Shown: piece after piece, positions 15,563 through 25,146 of the stretch | How the letters are laid out: the number at the start of each line of letters is the position of its first letter | How positions within the stretch are numbered: the first letter of the stretch is position 1 | From: an uncultured Agathobaculum sp. | GTDB lineage: Bacteria > Bacillota > Clostridia > Oscillospirales > Butyricicoccaceae | Direction of reading: 5' to 3' | NCBI GenBank assembly: GCA_944384725.1 | Contig: CALWUJ010000018.1 | Location: 1-35,781, forward strand | DNA: 35,781 nucleotides | Notes under the pieces: model-generated | What the model saw: the letters and a program-made list of their open reading frames with translations, nothing else | Databases searched by the model: none | What the model was told of the DNA's origin: nothing | Program-made: the position numbers and the translations under genes

Positions 15563-16639
15563 TTACGCGCCCTCCTTTTCGTTTTTATGCATTTTTTCCA
15601 TCTGCTTCATGCTGCGCTTTTCGAGCAGGCGCGCCTTGAGCGAGGAGTTATTGAACAGCATCATCGCAATCAGCAGGATCGCGTAAATGAGCATACGATA
15701 GGTGTTCACCGCGCGCAGCAGCTCAGGCAGCAGCGTCAGCAGGGTCGCCGCAATGATCGAGCCCCAGATGTTGCCCAGACCGCCCAGTACAACAAATACC
15801 AGAATCAGAATGGAGGTGTTAAAGTCAAACTTTGCCGCCGTGATGGTCGAGTAGTTCATCGCATACAATGCGCCTGCCATACCCGCAAACGCCGCGGAGA
15901 TCACAAACGCCATCAGCTTGTAGTGGGTAGTCGAAATACCAATGGAATCAGCCGCGATCTTGTTATCGCGCACCGCCATAATCGCACGGCCCGAACGGCT
16001 GTTGATCAGGTTCAGGATGATAAAGAGTGTGATGAGAATGAGCACAAAGCCCGAGGTAAAGGTGGACAGTTTATCAACACCGGATACACCCATCGGGCCG
16101 TTGATAATCATTTCGCCGCCCTCGGCCAGCTCAAACTTCTGCTCGAGGATGCTGAAATGCAGACCGGAGGCATCCTTGCCGACATACAGCACGTTGATGA
16201 TGTTTTTGATGATTTCACCGAACGCCAGCGTTACAATTGCCAGATAGTCGCCCTTGAGACGCAGCACCGGGACGCCGACGATCACGCCCGCAATTGCAGC
16301 ACAGATCGCGCCGACAATGATAGCAAGGATCAGTCGCACTACATCGGACGAAACCGTATCCGCCAGACTGGTGGTCACAACGATACCGGAAAACGCGCCG
16401 ACCGACATGAAGCCCGCATGGCCGAGCGACAACTCGCCCAGAATACCGACCGTCAGATTGAGCGATACCGCCATGATGATATACGCGCAGATCGGCACCA
16501 GCAGGCCCTTCATCGAGCTGGAAAGACTGCCCGTGAGCACCAGCGTCTGCACCACAATAAATGCGACAATGACAATGCCAAAAGACAGCAGCGTGTCGCG
16601 TCCGTTACGGGAGGCGGCATATTTTTTCAGTTTGTTCAT
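15563..16639 (-). CDS. livM: Branched-chain amino acid ABC permease LivM
   Basis: I chose ATG 16639 (MNKLKKY), which has AAGGGGGCGG eight bases upstream and starts 13 bases past the livH stop; a GTG at 16666 would overlap livH. The 358-residue protein has about eight to ten hydrophobic segments and the family motif GELSLGHAGFMSVGAF. The C-terminus is basic and cytoplasmic (LEKRSMKQMEKMHKNEKEG). It is the LivM half of the permease that lets the substrate cross the membrane with LivH. Confidence 0.92.
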   Translation of the reverse strand: MNKLKKYAASRNGRDTLLSFGIVIVAFIVVQTLVLTGSLSSSMKGLLVPICAYIIMAVSLNLTVGILGELSLGHAGFMSVGAFSGIVVTTSLADTVSSDVVRLILAIIVGAICAAIAGVIVGVPVLRLKGDYLAIVTLAFGEIIKNIINVLYVGKDASGLHFSILEQKFELAEGGEMIINGPMGVSGVDKLSTFTSGFVLILITLFIILNLINSRSGRAIMAVRDNKIAADSIGISTTHYKLMAFVISAAFAGMAGALYAMNYSTITAAKFDFNTSILILVFVVLGGLGNIWGSIIAATLLTLLPELLRAVNTYRMLIYAILLIAMMLFNNSSLKARLLEKRSMKQMEKMHKNEKEGA

Positions 16640-16652
16640 GTTTTCCGCCCCC

Positions 16653-17534
16653 TTATACTTTTTCACTCACGCGCTTGCCAAGCAGGCCATCCGGCTTGAC
16701 CAGCAGCACGATAATCAGCACCGCAAACACGATCGCATCCGAAAGCTGCGTCGAAATATATGCCTTAGCGAAAATCTCGATCACACCCAGCAGGATGCCG
16801 CCCAGCAGGGCGCCCGGAATCGAGCCGATGCCGCCGAATACCGCTGCGGTAAATGCCTTGATGCCGGGCATGGAGCCGGTCGTCGGCAGCAGGGTCGGAT
16901 AAGCCGAGCAGAGCAGCACACCAGCGATCGCAGCAAGGCCGGAGCCAATGGCAAAGGTCAGCGAAATCGTCGTGTTGACGTTAATACCCATCAGCTGCGC
17001 CGCACCCTTATCCTCGGACACCGCGCGCATCGCCGTGCCCATCTTGGTTTTGCCGGTGAACAGCGTCAGCGCAAGCATGATGACAATACATGCCACGATC
17101 GTGACGATCGTCACGCGCGTAATGGTCAGTTGTCCGCCAAACAGCTGAATCGGGTCACCGCCGACCACTGAGGTAAAGCTCTTCGTGCTCGAACCCCAGA
17201 TGAGCAGCGCTGCATTCTGCAAAAAGTAGGATACGCCGATGGCCGTAATGAGTACCGCCAGCGACGGCGCCATGCGCAGCGGCTTATATGCCAAGCGCTC
17301 GATGACCACACCCAGCGCCGTGCAGACCACAACCGCCAGCAGCACGCCCGCAATCGGCGGCCAGCCCAGATAGGTCGTGGCACAGAAGCACATATAGCCG
17401 CCGACCATGATAACGTCGCCATGGGCAAAGTTCAGCATTTTGGCAATGCCGTAAACCATCGTGTATCCCAGTGCGATGATTGCGTAAATGCTTCCCAGAC
17501 TGATGCCGTTGATCAGATGGTTGAGAAAGCTCAT
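16653..17534 (-). CDS. livH: Branched-chain amino acid ABC permease LivH
   Basis: ATG 17534 (MSFLNHLING) is preferred because GAGGTG lies about nine bases upstream; an ATG four codons earlier is too close. The 293-residue membrane protein has the LivH signature IYAIIALGYTMVYGIAKMLN, followed by FAHGDVIMVGGYM, and eight or so hydrophobic helices. It is the partner permease of LivM. The 238-base gap to livK contains two strong hairpins that may lower expression of the permease genes compared with the binding protein. Confidence 0.93.
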   Translation of the reverse strand: MSFLNHLINGISLGSIYAIIALGYTMVYGIAKMLNFAHGDVIMVGGYMCFCATTYLGWPPIAGVLLAVVVCTALGVVIERLAYKPLRMAPSLAVLITAIGVSYFLQNAALLIWGSSTKSFTSVVGGDPIQLFGGQLTITRVTIVTIVACIVIMLALTLFTGKTKMGTAMRAVSEDKGAAQLMGINVNTTISLTFAIGSGLAAIAGVLLCSAYPTLLPTTGSMPGIKAFTAAVFGGIGSIPGALLGGILLGVIEIFAKAYISTQLSDAIVFAVLIIVLLVKPDGLLGKRVSEKV

Positions 17535-17583
17535 GGTTTCATACACCTCAAATCTTTTTCATTTCTCTTATCCGTTTGTGGGA

Positions 17584-17624
17584 TGGGGCGGTGGCTTGGC
17601 TGCTTCGGCCAAGCCGTCGCCCCA
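17584..17624 (-). promoter_or_regulatory. Stable GC-rich hairpin between livK and livH
   Basis: A 17-bp stem (17584-17600 with 17608-17624) has two G-U wobbles and a 7-base loop containing TTCG. No T-run follows in the minus direction, so it is better seen as an RNA-stabilising or processing hairpin than a terminator. Confidence 0.55.
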
Positions 17625-17659
17625 CCCCATAATACCGGCAAACGGGAAAAATAGACAAA

Positions 17660-17690
17660 GGAGGGCCGTCGCGGAATGCGGCGCCCTCCC
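17660..17690 (-). terminator. Partial terminator or attenuator after livK
   Basis: On the minus strand GGAGGGC pairs with GCCCTCC around a GC-rich inner stem, followed by a broken T-tract (TTTGTCTATTTTT). Position and shape suit partial termination after the abundant binding-protein message. Confidence 0.5.
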
Positions 17691-17772
17691 TTGCTTCTCA
17701 CTTGCGTCTTGTGTGCGCCGCGCGCACCAATTACGTTATCCGAGTGAAACCTTGTTTCCCTCAGACCTGATT

Positions 17773-18939
17773 TTACATGCCGACGTATGCGCCGTTTTCA
17801 ATAACCATGCCCTTCGGGCTCTTGGAAACCGCACCGGTGGAATCCCAAGTCATGTTCTCGCCGGTCAGGCCGTTGAAGGTCATGGAGGTGAACTGCTCGA
17901 TCATCACATCGCACAGCTCTTCTGCAGACATGTCGGGCATAGCGCCGGCAGCCTCAAGCGCCTGTGCGTATGCGTAAACGCAGTCATATGCGTCCGCTGC
18001 GAACTGGTTCGGTACCTCGCCGTACAGTTCCTTGTACTTCTCTACGAAAGCGACGGTCTTTTCATCGGTCGCGTCCGCGTTGAACGGGGTCAGCAGCATA
18101 ACGCCTTCCGCCAGTGCAAGGTCAAAGTTCTCCACGGTCAGGATGCCGTCCATACCGTCCACGCCGAAGAACTTGGGCGCATAGCCCATTGCATTGGCCT
18201 GGGTCAGGATGAGGGACGCCGGGGTGTAGTAGATCGGCAGGAATACCAGATCTGCGCCCTTGCTCTTGGCATCGTTCAGCTGTACCGAGAAATCGGTCGC
18301 TGAAGCATCGGTGAAGGTGGTGTCGGAAACAACTTCCAGACCCTTGGTCTCAGCCTCAGCAACAAACTTGTCGTGAATGCCGGTGGAGTAAACGTCGTCA
18401 TTCTTCCAGATGATCGCAATCTTGGTGCCGAGCTTCTGATCCGCGATATATTCCGCGGAAGCGGTACCCTGGTTCGGGTCAGCAAAGCACATCTGGAATA
18501 CGTTGTCCTTGCCCTCAGTGGTTGCCACAGAGGAAGCAGACGGGGTCAGCGCGAAGATGCGGTCCGCGTTGAGGTCGGTCGAGATTGCCTCACAGGGCTT
18601 GGAGGTAACCGAGCCCAGAGACAGCTGCATGCCCCAGTCCTTCAAGGTATTGTACGCGTTAACAGCCTTCTCGGTGTTGTTCTCGTCGTCCTGGAAATTC
18701 AGCTCGATCTGGACGCCGCCCTTGGCGTTGATCTCCTCCGCTGCGATCTCTGCGCCGCGCTTGACCGCCTGGCCGTAAATCGCCGCGTCACCGGTCAGCG
18801 GAGAGGTACCGCCAATCTTAAATGCATTGGCATCGCTCTGTTCGCCGCTGCCATTGCTGCTGCCGCTGCCGCCGCCGCAGCCAGCCAGCGTACCAACCAG
18901 CATCAAGCCGGCCAGCATCATGCTGAGACTTTTCTTCAT
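17773..18939 (-). CDS. livK: Branched-chain amino acid ABC substrate-binding lipoprotein LivK
   Basis: The 388-residue protein has a lipoprotein signal: a basic start, a hydrophobic core, and the lipobox LAGC with Cys21, then a Gly/Ser-rich linker. The mature part (FKIGGTSPLTGDAAIYGQAV, then GAEIAAEEINAKGGV) is typical of the periplasmic-binding-protein type 1 Leu/Ile/Val family. In a Gram-positive cell it would be tethered outside the membrane and pass substrate to LivHM. It is first in the operon. GGTSPLTG is the usual ligand-site loop; exact ligand choice among branched-chain or related amino acids is open. Confidence 0.93.
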   Translation of the reverse strand: MKKSLSMMLAGLMLVGTLAGCGGGSGSSNGSGEQSDANAFKIGGTSPLTGDAAIYGQAVKRGAEIAAEEINAKGGVQIELNFQDDENNTEKAVNAYNTLKDWGMQLSLGSVTSKPCEAISTDLNADRIFALTPSASSVATTEGKDNVFQMCFADPNQGTASAEYIADQKLGTKIAIIWKNDDVYSTGIHDKFVAEAETKGLEVVSDTTFTDASATDFSVQLNDAKSKGADLVFLPIYYTPASLILTQANAMGYAPKFFGVDGMDGILTVENFDLALAEGVMLLTPFNADATDEKTVAFVEKYKELYGEVPNQFAADAYDCVYAYAQALEAAGAMPDMSAEELCDVMIEQFTSMTFNGLTGENMTWDSTGAVSKSPKGMVIENGAYVGM

Positions 18940-19013
18940 GGTAATCTTCTCCTTTACGATAAATCTCCCCCGCCCCGCAGAATTTATTTCTGTAAAGCGT
19001 TAGATTATTTTTT

Positions 19014-19019
19014 ATTATA
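19014..19019 (-). promoter_or_regulatory. Candidate -10 of the liv operon
   Basis: A minus-strand TATAAT lies 75 bases before the livK start in an AT-rich stretch; no good -35 is seen, so an activator may be used. In the gap 18940-19287 I see otherwise only the ispF terminator. Confidence 0.5.
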
Positions 19020-19230
19020 CTACGGTTTTGTAAAATCGGCATTGTTTTTTTCGATTTGCATACAATTTCAGGAATACTACCGATTATCATTTGAACAAAA
19101 TTGCAAAATTTGTGCTTTCTTCCGAAAAACATTTGTCCGTCGTGCAAGGAATCATGCAACCGTTTTCAGTGCCGCGCAGGTTTTTTTGCATCCACCGACT
19201 GCACCAGCGCACTCCTGCTGCGCAGCACAC

Positions 19231-19263
19231 AAAAAAGCAGACCCAGACAGTGTCCAGATCTGC
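19231..19263 (-). terminator. Intrinsic terminator of ispF
   Basis: On the minus strand GCAGA...TCTGC arms pair over about 10-13 positions with G-U wobbles and are followed by six T residues, 24 bases past the ispF stop. Confidence 0.7.
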
Positions 19264-19287
19264 CGATCGCTGTCGTCCAGCAGCGTA

Positions 19288-19764
19288 TTATTTCGCCCGC
19301 TCAAGCAAGCAGACGCAATGCGCCGCGATGCCCTGCTTTGCTCCCGTGAAGCCGAGTTTTTCCTCGGTCGTCGCCTTGACCGAAACGCGCGACACCTCGC
19401 AGCCGAGTGCCCCGGCAATGTTCTCACGCATCTGCATGATATGCGGCGCCAGCTTAGGCGCTTGCGCCAGCACGGTCGCATCCAGATTGCCCAACCGATA
19501 CCCTTCTTTCTCAATCAGGGCAGCAACATGCCGTAGAAGCGCCATGCTGTCCGCACCCTTATAGTGCGGGTCTGTGTCCGGAAAGTGCTTGCCGATATCG
19601 CCCAGCGCCAACGCACCAAGCAGTGCATCCATCACCGCATGCACCAGCACGTCCGCATCCGAGTGCCCATCCAGCCCGGTTTCGTGCGGGATATCCACCC
19701 CGCCGATGATGCATTTGCGGTCTTCCACCAGCCGATGCACGTCGTATCCGTGTCCGATGCGCAT
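19288..19764 (-). CDS. ispF: 2-C-methyl-D-erythritol 2,4-cyclodiphosphate synthase IspF
   Basis: ATG 19764 ([12 protein letters not shown]) is preferred to a TTG two codons earlier because of ribosome-site spacing. The 158-residue enzyme has the metal site GYDVH (Asp8, His10 and the later [11 protein letters not shown] His) and the conserved end [16 protein letters not shown]. It closes CDP-methylerythritol phosphate to the cyclodiphosphate in the MEP isoprenoid pathway. It follows ispD, whose stop lies within a few bases of its start. Length matches the family (about 160), and it forms a trimer in known examples. Confidence 0.95.
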   Translation of the reverse strand: MRIGHGYDVHRLVEDRKCIIGGVDIPHETGLDGHSDADVLVHAVMDALLGALALGDIGKHFPDTDPHYKGADSMALLRHVAALIEKEGYRLGNLDATVLAQAPKLAPHIMQMRENIAGALGCEVSRVSVKATTEEKLGFTGAKQGIAAHCVCLLERAK

Positions 19765-19766
19765 AT

Positions 19767-20483
19767 TCAATCGTCCTCCCTGTTCAAAAACGCCTCGGCA
19801 GCCGGAATGTCCTCAGGCGTCGTGATCTTGATGTTTTCGTAGCTGCCGTGCGTTGCGCGCACGGTCTGCCCCAGCGCTTCGACCGCCGCACAGTCGTCAG
19901 TAAACGACCGGTTGTTCCGCTGCGCATCGGTCAGCGCGCGCAGCAATACGTCCCGACGGAACACCTGCGGCGTCTGCACCGCTGCCAGTGTATCGCGCGG
20001 CACATCCGCCACGATGCAGCCATTCTCGATGCGCTTAATACTGTCCTTCACCGGCACGACCGGCGCCGCCGCGCCGCATTCTGCCGCCCCATGCACCGCC
20101 TCAGTGATAACCGCCTCGCTTACCAGCGGCCGCGCGCCGTCATGCACGGCAACCAGCACGGTATCTTCGGGCGCAGCCGTGATGCCAGCCAACACGGACG
20201 CTGTGCGGCTGTCCCCGCCGCGCGTAACCGTGCGCAGCTTCGTAATACCGAACGCACGCGCCAGATCGGTATAGGGCATGATATCCTGCTCGCGACAGAC
20301 CAGCACAATATCGCGCACGACCGCGCATTTTTCAAACGCACTCAGCGTATGCGCCAGCACGGGCGCACCGGCAAGCGGCAGCAGCAGCTTGTTCTCTCCC
20401 CCCATACGGCGCGACGAACCCGCCGCCACGATCACCGCGCACACCGCCGCGGGTGCGGATTTTTTCTTTCTTCTTTCCTGCAT
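19767..20483 (-). CDS. ispD: 2-C-methyl-D-erythritol 4-phosphate cytidylyltransferase IspD
   Basis: Start 20483 (MQERRKKK) has AAAGGAG seven bases upstream; the longer frame runs into a terminator hairpin and the carD gene. The 238-residue protein has the CTP-binding loop [14 protein letters not shown] with a following Lys (ENKLLLPL), the VHDGARPLV motif and the [16 protein letters not shown] segment. It transfers CMP to methylerythritol phosphate, two steps before IspF. A short basic N-terminal extension precedes the domain. The tight ispD-ispF spacing indicates one transcript. Confidence 0.95.
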   Translation of the reverse strand: MQERRKKKSAPAAVCAVIVAAGSSRRMGGENKLLLPLAGAPVLAHTLSAFEKCAVVRDIVLVCREQDIMPYTDLARAFGITKLRTVTRGGDSRTASVLAGITAAPEDTVLVAVHDGARPLVSEAVITEAVHGAAECGAAAPVVPVKDSIKRIENGCIVADVPRDTLAAVQTPQVFRRDVLLRALTDAQRNNRSFTDDCAAVEALGQTVRATHGSYENIKITTPEDIPAAEAFLNREDD

Positions 20484-20498
20484 ATGCATACTCCTTTG

Positions 20499-20528
20499 AA
20501 AAAAGGCTTTGCTCTGCCGCAAAGCCTT
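20499..20528 (-). terminator. Intrinsic terminator after carD
   Basis: A 10-bp stem (20503-20512 with 20519-20528) is followed on the minus strand by a T-run, six bases past the carD stop and just before the ispD ribosome site, so ispD may depend on readthrough or a promoter in this short gap. Confidence 0.75.
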
Positions 20529-20533
20529 CTGCA

Positions 20534-21013
20534 TTATGTTCCCAAATGCTGATCGATCACCTGTGCGATCTCCTGCGGACTGCAATCCAGCGCAAAGCAC
20601 AGCTCGGACTCTAGAATCTGCCGCGCGGAAAGCAGCATTTTCTTCTCCCCCGTGGATAAACCGCGTTCCCTGTCGCGTGCGGCAAGGCTCTTGACCACCT
20701 GCGCCACCTCATCCAGATCCCCCGAACGGATGTGCAGCATATTCTCCCGGTAGCGCTGGTTCCAGCCCTTATTCTCGCTGCCGGCGATATCATCCAGCCG
20801 CTGCAAAAACGCCTGCGCCTGCGCACGGGAGCAGACCGGACGAACCCCCAGCTTTTCGCACGCATCAATCGGGATAAACAGCTGCGTATCGTCCAGCGCA
20901 AGCCTAAGGGCATAATACGTTGCGGGCGCGCCGTCGATCGTGCGCTCGACAATGTCCGCAATCACACCTGCGCCATGCAATGGATGAACGACCTTCTCGC
21001 CGATCTGATACAT
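20534..21013 (-). CDS. CarD-family transcription regulator
   Basis: The 159-residue protein begins MYQIGEKVVHPLHGAGVI, the opening of the CarD/TRCF RNA-polymerase-interacting (Tudor-like) domain. FIPIDACEKLGVRPV follows where the family has its second strand region, and the C-terminal half is helical and basic (RYRENMLHI, LAARDRERGLS). CarD/CdnL proteins bind the RNA polymerase beta subunit and stabilise the open complex. It sits before ispD-ispF, separated by a terminator; I recall similar neighbourhoods in Clostridia. Confidence 0.9.
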   Translation of the reverse strand: MYQIGEKVVHPLHGAGVIADIVERTIDGAPATYYALRLALDDTQLFIPIDACEKLGVRPVCSRAQAQAFLQRLDDIAGSENKGWNQRYRENMLHIRSGDLDEVAQVVKSLAARDRERGLSTGEKKMLLSARQILESELCFALDCSPQEIAQVIDQHLGT

Positions 21014-21053
21014 AATGCCTCCGTTCCAGCAAGCCTCTGTGATCTCCTTTATC

Positions 21054-21617
21054 TTACATCATATTGACGCTATTGGCAAGGTTTTTCGCGCTTTTTGCCC
21101 CGATCAGCGTACCGATCAGCAGCAGCCAGCAGCCGCCGCCCGCGCGCAGCAGCCAAAGCCCGCAAAACAACAGCCCCGCGGCACACAGCACAGCGAGCAC
21201 AACCCTTCCGGCTTCTGCGCCGCCCGCACACAAATGCTCCAGCACCATCCCGCCGTCAAGCGGCGGCATGGGCAGCAGATTAAAGGCGCCCAGCAGCACG
21301 CTCGCACCCGCGAGACGATACCAGCCGCACGTCTGCGCCAGTGCGGTCAGGGCAAAACTCGCCGCCGGCCCAGCCAGACACACCGCCGCCCGTGCAAAAC
21401 GTCCTTCCGGCAGCGCGCAGTGTATCACTGCGCCGCAGCAGGTCAGCGTCAACCGGTGCAGCCGTCCACCGGATAGGTGCAGCACCAGCAGATGGCCTGC
21501 CTCATGTATGGCAGCCGCCAGCAGCACCAACGGCAGTACGTTTGTCCGGTCTGCGCACCATAACGCGGCCAGCAGCACGACAAACCCATCCTGTACCTCG
21601 ATCCGTCCGCGCGTCAC
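21054..21617 (-). CDS. Site-2-type M50 metalloprotease, SpoIVFB-like
   Basis: GTG 21617 is chosen: it overlaps the upstream stop (GTGA) and has GGAG five bases before it. The 187-residue membrane protein has the zinc motif HEAGH in AAAIHEAGHLLVLH and the second motif NLLPMPPLDGG supplying the Asp ligand, the hallmarks of intramembrane M50 proteases. Several very hydrophobic Ala/Leu-rich helices follow. The coupled LytM-domain gene upstream makes this the SpoIVFA/SpoIVFB arrangement, in which the protease processes pro-sigma-K during sporulation. Assignment to that exact role is inference from order and domain type. Confidence 0.82.
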   Translation of the reverse strand: MTRGRIEVQDGFVVLLAALWCADRTNVLPLVLLAAAIHEAGHLLVLHLSGGRLHRLTLTCCGAVIHCALPEGRFARAAVCLAGPAASFALTALAQTCGWYRLAGASVLLGAFNLLPMPPLDGGMVLEHLCAGGAEAGRVVLAVLCAAGLLFCGLWLLRAGGGCWLLLIGTLIGAKSAKNLANSVNMM

Positions 21618-22333
21618 GTCAGCTCCAGATAATCCGACGGGTCGAGCGCCATGCCGTCCTTCCATAGCTCTAAATGCAAGTGCGGGCCGGTCGTGTTGCC
21701 TGTTTGCCCGACGAGCGCGATCTCACCACCGCACTGTACCTGATCGCCCACGCCTACCAAAATGCTGCTGCAATGCGCATACAGTGTGGAAAAACCTCCC
21801 GCGTGATCGACGATCAGATACTTTCCATAGTCGGATTCGCCCACTTCGCGCACCGTACCGTCAGCAAAGGCTGCAATAGGTGTCCCCTCGTCGGCAGCAA
21901 TATCCAAGCCGTAATGAAAAGCAGGCTCACCCGTGGTTGGGCTTAGCCGACTGCCAAACCCGGAAGTCAGCGTGCCCTCGGTGGGCAAAACATGCTCAAA
22001 CGACAACGCATGCACCGTTTCATCCACCGTATCCGGAAACAGACTCAGTTCACGGCCAAGCACATCCTCCGCGCCGCCGGATGAAGCAGCATAGGCGCTT
22101 TGCTCCCCGTTCTGCTCCCCAAATACTGCATCCGCTTCTTCCCCACCGAATACCGCAAGCATCTGATCCACACCGGGCGCGCCAGCAAGTACCTGCGCTG
22201 CTTTTTCCCGTGCGGCGACTGCAAAAGGCGTATCTGAGTATTTGACAATCCCCGCGGCAAGCACCAGCGCCACCACCAGCAGCAGCCCCCTGCCGCTGCC
22301 AGCACGCTTGCCCACCGGACGTTTTCCTGTCAT
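21614..22333 (-). CDS. M23/LytM-domain membrane protein, SpoIVFA-like
   Basis: ATG 22333 (MTGKRPVGKRAG) follows AAAGGAGG. The 239-residue protein has a basic start, one membrane segment (LLLVVALVLAAGIV), a variable linker and a C-terminal LytM domain with HYGLD, LYAHC and HLHLELW. The zinc ligands (His and Asp of HYGLD, second His of HLH) all appear present, so it may be an active endopeptidase. In Bacillus SpoIVFA the domain is regulatory. It overlaps the M50 gene by four bases, which supports the SpoIVFA-SpoIVFB reading. Confidence 0.8.
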   Translation of the reverse strand: MTGKRPVGKRAGSGRGLLLVVALVLAAGIVKYSDTPFAVAAREKAAQVLAGAPGVDQMLAVFGGEEADAVFGEQNGEQSAYAASSGGAEDVLGRELSLFPDTVDETVHALSFEHVLPTEGTLTSGFGSRLSPTTGEPAFHYGLDIAADEGTPIAAFADGTVREVGESDYGKYLIVDHAGGFSTLYAHCSSILVGVGDQVQCGGEIALVGQTGNTTGPHLHLELWKDGMALDPSDYLELT

Positions 22334-22433
22334 TCCGCCGCCTCCTTTCACTTGGTATAGCATATGCAGAAAGAGAACAGGAATATTCCGCCGCACTTTT
22401 GCACATATTCTCCGCGCCGCAGTGCAATAGAAA

Positions 22434-22471
22434 GAAACAGGCGGCAAAGGGAACCGAAAGCCGCCTGTTTC
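22434..22471 (-). terminator. Second hairpin downstream of gdhA
   Basis: A perfect 12-bp stem (22434-22445 with 22460-22471) with a 14-base loop, followed on the minus strand by a T-rich tract; it backs up the terminator at 22513-22549. Confidence 0.55.
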
Positions 22472-22512
22472 CAAAACCGGCCCAGCTTTGCCGGTTCGGT
22501 TTTGACAAACAA

Positions 22513-22549
22513 AAAAACAGGCCCGGAATCAAATTCCGAGCCTGTTTTT
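22513..22549. terminator. Main terminator after gdhA
   Basis: A 17-position stem (22513-22529 with 22533-22549) with one mismatch and a 3-base loop has A/T-rich flanks that give a T-run on both strands. Confidence 0.85.
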
Positions 22550-22591
22550 CTGCAATAGTCCTTGCAGTCAAAGACTGCCAAGGACGTATAT

Positions 22592-22617
22592 TCGATTGAA
22601 AGCGTGGTTTCAATCGA
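22592..22617 (-). promoter_or_regulatory. Hairpin just past the gdhA stop codon
   Basis: A perfect 10-bp stem (22592-22601 with 22608-22617) with a 6-base loop lies three bases after the stop. There is no T-run, so it may protect the message 3' end. Confidence 0.4.
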
Positions 22618-22620
22618 GAA

Positions 22621-24009
<1,389 letters not shown>

Positions 24010-24057
24010 TCAGGAAAAAGTGCGGAATTGCTTACATACTCGCGGTAGTGTGTAACT

Positions 24058-24086
24058 ATTATATAGCATTTCGAAGCAGAGTGCAA
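24058..24086 (-). promoter_or_regulatory. Sigma-A promoter of gdhA
   Basis: On the minus strand TTGCAC (24086-24081), a 17-base spacer and TATAAT (24063-24058) lie 93 bases upstream of the start, leaving a roughly 85-base leader. Confidence 0.8.
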
Positions 24087-24189
24087 TACTTTAGCATGTT
24101 AAAAATATACATTTTTTTCTTGCAGAAAGGGGATAGAAATTGTGACATTTCGCTGATATAATGAAATAGCAAAAGGAGAATCTTGCAAA

Positions 24190-24507
24190 ATGACGGTTTT
24201 TGAAAAAATTTATGCCGTGGTGCGCCGCATTCCGCGCGGCACGGTGGCAACGTATGGACAGGTGGCATTTCTTGCAGGCAACCCGCGCTGGGCGCGGGTG
24301 GTCGGCTATGCCCTGCACGCAAATCCTGACCCGGATGGCATCCCCTGCTACCGCGTCGTCACCAAGGACGGACGCACCTCCCCCGCGTTTGCCTTCGGCG
24401 GCGCGGATGTGCAGCGCGCCATGCTCGAAGCCGACGGCATCGAGTTCACGCCGGACGGCCGCGTGGATATGCAGAAATATCAATGGGAGGGCTTATCGGA
24501 TGATTGA
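24190..24507 (+). CDS. MGMT-like DNA-binding-domain protein (O6-alkylguanine transferase family)
   Basis: The 105-residue protein consists only of the C-terminal domain of methylguanine-DNA methyltransferases. The winged HTH GTVATYGQVAFLAGNPRWAR and the active-site strand IPCYRVV with Cys53 are present. Canonical enzymes read PCHRV; here Tyr replaces His but the acceptor Cys is kept, unlike alkyltransferase-like proteins in which Cys is replaced by Trp. It may repair alkylated guanine or flag lesions for other repair. AAAGGAG precedes the start and a TATAAT lies about 30 bases upstream. It overlaps the HD gene by eight bases. Confidence 0.85.
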   Translation: MTVFEKIYAVVRRIPRGTVATYGQVAFLAGNPRWARVVGYALHANPDPDGIPCYRVVTKDGRTSPAFAFGGADVQRAMLEADGIEFTPDGRVDMQKYQWEGLSDD

Positions 24508-25006
24508 CATCGCCAAGCTGACAGAACTGGCCATCGCTTATGATGCCGGCGATCCGCGCCGCGTACAGCATTTTATGAAGGTGTATGCGTTCTGCCGCAT
24601 CATCGGGCAGCGAGAAGGACTGGATGCACAAACACAGAACACCCTCGAAGCCGCCGCCATCCTTCACGACATCGGTATCCATGAGGCCGAGCACAAGCAC
24701 GCTTCTTCCGCCGGCAAGTGGCAGGAGGTCGAAGGCCCAGCAGTTGCCGCACCGCTGCTGGAACAGGTGGGCGCAGATCCAGCGACGTGCGAGCGCATCC
24801 TATGGCTGATTGCACACCACCACACTTATGCCGCATCCGAGGATATTGATTTCCGCATCCTGCTCGAAGCAGATTTTCTGGTGAATGCCTACGAAGACGC
24901 GCTGCCGCCAAACGCCTGCCAAACCGCAGGCGACAAGGTATTCCGCACCCGCACCGGCCAAACGCTTTTACAGAATTTGTTTCTTGCGTCTCCATACCAG
25001 TCGTAA
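24500..25006 (+). CDS. HD-domain phosphohydrolase-like protein
   Basis: ATG 24500 lies inside the end of the MGMT-like gene, so translation is coupled; its GGGAGG is within that gene. The 168-residue protein has the HD metal ligands: His24, the His56-Asp57 pair in AAILHDIGI, the AHHHTY histidines (106-108) and Asp125 in LLEADFLVNA. HD proteins of this size hydrolyse nucleotides or phosphoesters; the substrate is unknown. Coupling to a repair-type protein suggests, without proof, a role in nucleotide damage. A strong terminator follows. Confidence 0.85.
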   Translation: MIDIAKLTELAIAYDAGDPRRVQHFMKVYAFCRIIGQREGLDAQTQNTLEAAAILHDIGIHEAEHKHASSAGKWQEVEGPAVAAPLLEQVGADPATCERILWLIAHHHTYAASEDIDFRILLEADFLVNAYEDALPPNACQTAGDKVFRTRTGQTLLQNLFLASPYQS

Positions 25007-25032
25007 ACCTGCACAAAATTCATTCGGATATT

Positions 25033-25065
25033 GCCTGCCGCATTGTCATGCGGCAGGCTTTTTTT
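25033..25065 (+). terminator. Intrinsic terminator after the HD-domain gene
   Basis: A perfect 11-bp stem (25033-25043 with 25048-25058) and a 4-base loop are followed by seven or more T residues. Confidence 0.9.
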
Positions 25066-25084
25066 GTACATTCTGTGAAGATGG

Positions 25085-25128
25085 TTGACATTGCCTTTCA
25101 AGTGACTATAATGTGTTAGTAAGCTAAT
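25085..25128 (+). promoter_or_regulatory. Promoter and possible operator of the marR-ABC operon
   Basis: TTGACA (25085-25090), a 16-base spacer and TATAAT (25107-25112) form a near-consensus promoter. TTAG/CTAA half sites (25116-25119 and 25124-25127) lie at the expected start of transcription, a plausible MarR operator; the operator is inferred. Confidence 0.7.
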
Positions 25129-25146
25129 AGTAAGGAGGCTAACAAA

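Noticed and set aside
14763-16699. Long plus-strand open frames opposite the liv permease and ATPase genes
   Set aside because: The minus-strand genes carry clear ABC motifs; the plus frames are His/Arg/Gln-rich shadows.
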